Part shown: in pieces, positions 60,315 to 64,000 of the stretch
Position numbering within the stretch: the first letter of the stretch is position 1
Layout of the letters: every line of letters begins with the position of its first letter
From: Metarhizium brunneum
Taxonomy: Eukaryota > Ascomycota > Sordariomycetes > Hypocreales > Clavicipitaceae
NCBI RefSeq assembly: GCF_013426205.1
Contig: NC_089428.1
Span: 2,232,001-2,296,000 of the forward strand
Direction of reading: 5' to 3'
Length of the DNA: 64,000 nt
The notes under the pieces: generated by a model
What the model was told of the DNA's origin: nothing
Databases searched by the model: none
The model's input: only the letters and a program-made list of their open reading frames with translations
Program-made: the position numbers and the translations under genes

Positions 60315-63300
60315 TCAATCCCACAGGTCAAGACCTCTTGGGTTCCAGCGTTCTCGAATCTCACGAATTGCGGTATAATATGGACAGTGCTGTCTTCTTT
60401 CTTCTATTGATGCCGTTTCGAGTGTTTCTTCTAGCCATGCTGCCCTGGGTATACCCTGATCATAGAGCACGCATTCGCCGTATTCGTGGTCGATGAATAA
60501 GACGAGTTGCTCATTAAAGCCGCGCAATAATAAGACTCCATATATGGATTTAAGAATATAGGGGTTAAGAACAGCCTTTCCCTCCGGTGTGTCTCTTTCT
60601 TCGGCCTCCGATAATAGTCCCGCAGCTGAAAGTAGCTTGTTTAACAACTCTCGGTTGTTGTTAGCTGCACAATAACAAAAGTCATGTAGATGTTCCTTAT
60701 CCTGAAAGTATTCCATTACGGCTTCGACAACATCGTTAGGCCAAGTTGACAGTTGTGCTAATATTTCAGCCTGTAACATTCGGGATGCAAATCCAGAAGA
60801 ATCCTGCAGTACCCTCAGAACTCCCTGCATATTCGCTCGTGATAGGCTGATTTGACAATGAAGAGGTGCTTGAAATTTGTACCAAAAATGTTCTCCAAGG
60901 CTTTTATACTTCATACAAAGATTCAAGACAACTTCATTCATGTAGTCTGTCCAATCAGTCTGTCCAAACCTTGTAACAGTGATCGGATCATGGATTCCGA
61001 TTTGGGCCAGAAGCGACCTTGTCTTATGCCGCCATAATTCCTCTGAAAGAAAAAGGAAAGGGAGGATGTAAAGAGTACTCCTATAATCGTCAGGTATAAT
61101 CTTTAATAAAGCCACAAGTTCGGCGAACGTGAGGTTGGGCTTCAGCTGTCTAATAAAGACTTCCATAATGTCGGCTTTCTTGATATTTGGTTCACCCAAA
61201 ATTTTGGACTTGAGGACCGCGGTAGTCTTCTGTGATAAGTTGTCGGTGCTGCCTAACGCCCAAACCGCCTCCATTTGAACAAAATCTACTGGATCTTCGA
61301 GTAAGATGATAAGTGCTGCTTCAACATCCCCAGAGGGTCGCGATCCCGTTAACCACATCCTTTGCAAATATTTGCCTAACGCCTTCGCAGTGGAAGCCCG
61401 GATATCCTTATTATGATGATTGTGCAGACTGACGAGGGCTGCAACGGCATCGTCTGGTATGCTTGACAACCCCCCTAGAGCCACAGCAGCCGTACTCTGA
61501 ATACTGGCATTTGAATCCCAGACCAGAGCCACCAGAGCTGCAATATCCGACCCTGAAAATGTTGAGTAGCTGTAATAAACAAGCGTTGCTGCGTGTCGGG
61601 CATCTTCGTCATCATCCTTCATGATAGTTGTGAGGATTTCAATGGTATCCACTGAAAAGGAATGTTGACATCTCATGGCACGGATGACAGAGTATCGAAC
61701 TGTTTTGTTTGAGTCTCGAAGCATTTCTGCCAGGCTTTTAACAGTTTCATCTGACAAACAATAATTTGACTGTAGCATGTCCGCTGCGGCGATCCGTACC
61801 GGAATAGCTTCATCCTTATCCTCAAGAAGAGTCATACAACCTGACAATGTCGCCGCTAAGAAGCTATCTACCCTATAATTCAAGTATACGCATAAGCTGA
61901 ATAGGTGACCGACAGTGATGTCTTGACTCAATTCATGTGCGTATTTGAATATGTAAAGTAAACTTTTGGCTATTACAACTGATGAATCGGACAGTTTGTG
62001 TAGCGTAGCGGTGTTACCATACCCAGTGTCATCATCTCTTTTCGCTAATCTGAGGATGAGCTTTTGAGAAGACTCAAGTGAAAACTGATGTTGCTGGGTG
62101 TATAAAAGTGCAAGAGCAAAAGCATGAGCATCCAGGCTCTCACTATTAACCCTTTTGATGAGAAGATCGAGCATCATTGGCGACAAAAACATACGGCCAG
62201 CACTGTTGAGAATGCGCCGGGCACATCTTGATGTAGAGTTGCTCAGGAAGATTTCGATTACTTCATCTGGGTACTCATAGCAGTGTTTAAGGAAGGAATT
62301 TGTTGAGATCTCGCATTCGAATTCCATCCAGCGGGCCAATCTGTGTAGAACCTTATTGAGAGTCGGTAGCCGCAGCGAATGGCGCACTGCATTGAAGCAA
62401 CACAGAAGTAGCCATTGATGAGCAGGACCGAGGACGTCTACTGGTTCCGATTCAATCAAGTCAAAAAATTCCTCCAGGGCCTCTTCGGTTTGTATAAAGC
62501 CTGCAATGAATTGCCAAATTCTCTCAAATGCAGGGGCATATTTATTATGACTTGCCAAATACCCACGTAACGACGGTCCATTATGAGAGATCCAGAGGGC
62601 AGTGAAATATTCTTGAAATGTCCGGTGAATGAAACTGTACCCACCACAGCCATCCGAGTGCAGAAATGAGAGATTTCGTAGGTCATACTCTAGAGATAGT
62701 GGCAACAGCATAGTATCGCGCTCCACCTGACGAATAGTGGCGGTGATCTCATCATGGCCGAATTCGATCTTACCCTCTCTGGTCAAAGATATGGCAAGGG
62801 CTTCGAGGAAAGCCATTTCCTTGTAGATAAGACGGTGTAAGCGACTGAAATCTCGAACGGCGTCAAGAATGTCTTTTGTCATAACGGAACCGGTAGACGG
62901 GTCACGCTTTCCGAGGCGAAGAATGTCTCGCCGCCAGAGCCTAGCAACAACGATTTCATATAAAACGGATAATTTAATGATTTCATTAGATGGCGTCACC
63001 AGACGCAAATCGTCCCAGCTCGAGCACAGGATATCTAGGCAGATCGGTGTTTGAGCTAAGTCGAAACCAGGCGGGCTTGCAACAAAGGACCGGATATCAT
63101 TGACAGTCTCCGGAGATTTTATGGCTATTTGGGAGCCAATATAATTCAATGCCTCCCACTTACTGAATCCCATAGCTTCAAGTTCGAGGTCGGCAATAGT
63201 GTAAACCGCTGAGCCAGCCTTCCCCCTACCGGAACGTGTTGTGAAGATAAGACTTTTGAATTGGGCCAATTCGCTGATGTTGCGCTCTTCCCATCCACTT

Positions 63301-64000
63301 GACTCATCTAAACCGTCAAGTATAAGCAGGGTCTTTTCTTTATCTTCCCCGAATACCTGCTGATAAAGCTTTTCTGCCAGCAGATCTTCGTGAAGTTTGC
63401 CGTGGAAGTATTCTAAACGGAAGAAGCTCTTGAGTGAATCATCCAGCCCCAGCTTACGTAAGGGCACCCAGAGAACCCAGGAAAACATGGTTCCAAGAAC
63501 TTCTTTTCTGCCATACTCGTCTATTATTTGCTTGCATAGAGTGGTCTTGCCCACCCCTGGGCGACCGTGGATGAGTATGCGCTTTGGCCGTCCGACACCC
63601 CCCCCCTTTAGCTTTGTGTCATTGAAAATATTATTCAGGCGGACGGAAGTAGATTCATCAGAGAATGTGTCTGACTCGGTAGAATCGAAAATCTTGGCTA
63701 GTTTGATGTGGTGTTTGCGTAACGGCAGCGTCTCTCCAAACACCCTTTCGATAGACATGATGTTTGAATGGTAAGCGTCCAGTGCCTCCCTCACAGCAGA
63801 AACCCCCATGCCTTTCGGGTTTTGCCTCTGAGCACTTGAAAAATCATCAGAAGCTCTGTTAGCTTCACTTTGATACCTTTCAAGAAACCCTTCAGGGACA
63901 CGGTCCATATCAGTCAATTCAGTAGCCGCTCTTTTATAGATTTCAATCATGGATGGTATCAAATGCTGCGGCCCAGGGTCAAACTTGCGGTTTGATGAAC
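60315..64000 (-). CDS. NACHT-HEAT NLR-like (STAND) receptor, 5'-truncated by the window edge
   Basis: One uninterrupted frame of at least 1227 codons is open to the right edge, so the true start lies outside; nearby upstream sequence (FDPGPQHLIPSMIEIYK) reads as protein. Counting from 63962: Walker A GRPGVGKTT at 133-141, Walker B LLILDGLDE at 212-220, sensor FTTR at 240-243, then winged-helix-like sequence and FIHRTFQEYFTALWI, the NACHT-associated motif. From about 690 to 920 lie roughly six HEAT-type helical repeats (for example VRYSVIRAM, IQSTAAVALGGL, IRASTAKALGKY). After these comes a helical region and an ending rich in charged residues. Fungal NACHT proteins sense non-self or damage and trigger cell death through the N-terminal effector domain, here not visible. 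GC content is clearly lower than in most other genes of the window, as often in accessory NLRs. Confidence 0.93.
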   Translation of the reverse strand, partial: SSNRKFDPGPQHLIPSMIEIYKRAATELTDMDRVPEGFLERYQSEANRASDDFSSAQRQNPKGMGVSAVREALDAYHSNIMSIERVFGETLPLRKHHIKLAKIFDSTESDTFSDESTSVRLNNIFNDTKLKGGGVGRPKRILIHGRPGVGKTTLCKQIIDEYGRKEVLGTMFSWVLWVPLRKLGLDDSLKSFFRLEYFHGKLHEDLLAEKLYQQVFGEDKEKTLLILDGLDESSGWEERNISELAQFKSLIFTTRSGRGKAGSAVYTIADLELEAMGFSKWEALNYIGSQIAIKSPETVNDIRSFVASPPGFDLAQTPICLDILCSSWDDLRLVTPSNEIIKLSVLYEIVVARLWRRDILRLGKRDPSTGSVMTKDILDAVRDFSRLHRLIYKEMAFLEALAISLTREGKIEFGHDEITATIRQVERDTMLLPLSLEYDLRNLSFLHSDGCGGYSFIHRTFQEYFTALWISHNGPSLRGYLASHNKYAPAFERIWQFIAGFIQTEEALEEFFDLIESEPVDVLGPAHQWLLLCCFNAVRHSLRLPTLNKVLHRLARWMEFECEISTNSFLKHCYEYPDEVIEIFLSNSTSRCARRILNSAGRMFLSPMMLDLLIKRVNSESLDAHAFALALLYTQQHQFSLESSQKLILRLAKRDDDTGYGNTATLHKLSDSSVVIAKSLLYIFKYAHELSQDITVGHLFSLCVYLNYRVDSFLAATLSGCMTLLEDKDEAIPVRIAAADMLQSNYCLSDETVKSLAEMLRDSNKTVRYSVIRAMRCQHSFSVDTIEILTTIMKDDDEDARHAATLVYYSYSTFSGSDIAALVALVWDSNASIQSTAAVALGGLSSIPDDAVAALVSLHNHHNKDIRASTAKALGKYLQRMWLTGSRPSGDVEAALIILLEDPVDFVQMEAVWALGSTDNLSQKTTAVLKSKILGEPNIKKADIMEVFIRQLKPNLTFAELVALLKIIPDDYRSTLYILPFLFLSEELWRHKTRSLLAQIGIHDPITVTRFGQTDWTDYMNEVVLNLCMKYKSLGEHFWYKFQAPLHCQISLSRANMQGVLRVLQDSSGFASRMLQAEILAQLSTWPNDVVEAVMEYFQDKEHLHDFCYCAANNNRELLNKLLSAAGLLSEAEERDTPEGKAVLNPYILKSIYGVLLLRGFNEQLVLFIDHEYGECVLYDQGIPRAAWLEETLETASIEERRQHCPYYTAIREIRERWNPRGLDLWD

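Noticed and set aside
1..64000. CRISPR arrays, bacterial operons, riboswitches, insertion sequences
   Set aside because: None seen. The spliced genes and eukaryotic families show that this is fungal nuclear DNA, and no evenly spaced repeat array is present.

Overview
The window is nuclear DNA of a filamentous ascomycete, most likely a Sordariomycete of the Hypocreales type; that placement is inference. The support is gene-by-gene: short introns with GTAAGT-like donors, CTAAC/CTGAC branch points and CAG/TAG acceptors; Zn2Cys6 and fungal bZIP regulators; a patatin-like protein, a fungal GH3 beta-glucosidase and a NACHT STAND receptor. I rebuilt exon structures by hand from donor, branch point, acceptor and reading-frame continuity. 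No transcript data were available.

Left part (0.8-23 kb): a caspase-like/C2H2 zinc-finger fusion protein (minus) stands head-to-head, across about 3.9 kb, with a patatin-like protein (plus) whose nucleophile position is glycine. Then come a Zn2Cys6 transcription factor, a long non-coding stretch, a seven-helix membrane protein with a Gln/His/Pro-rich tail, and a very GC-rich Gfo/Idh/MocA oxidoreductase.

Middle part (24-46 kb): a cytosolic GH3 beta-glucosidase (minus) and a bZIP regulator (minus) lie in or beside two large stretches (27.2-38.1 and 39.0-46.6 kb) where I find no gene.

Right part (46-64 kb): an RluA/Pus9-type tRNA pseudouridine synthase (minus) is divergent from an alpha/beta hydrolase (plus). 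These are followed by a small hotdog thioesterase, a small single-pass membrane protein, a divergent and C-terminally broken copy of the Hsp90 co-chaperone Cdc37 (plus), and, tail-to-tail with it, a large NACHT-HEAT NLR-like receptor (minus) that runs off the right edge, so its N-terminal effector domain is not visible.

The most interesting content is linked by theme to fungal innate immunity and regulated cell death: the caspase-zinc finger fusion, the Ser-less patatin, and the NACHT-HEAT receptor next to a decaying private Cdc37 copy. A recurrent intergenic 10-mer (TACTCCGTAC), a 24-bp-arm inverted repeat and a 20-bp perfect palindrome are further structures not explained by genes.
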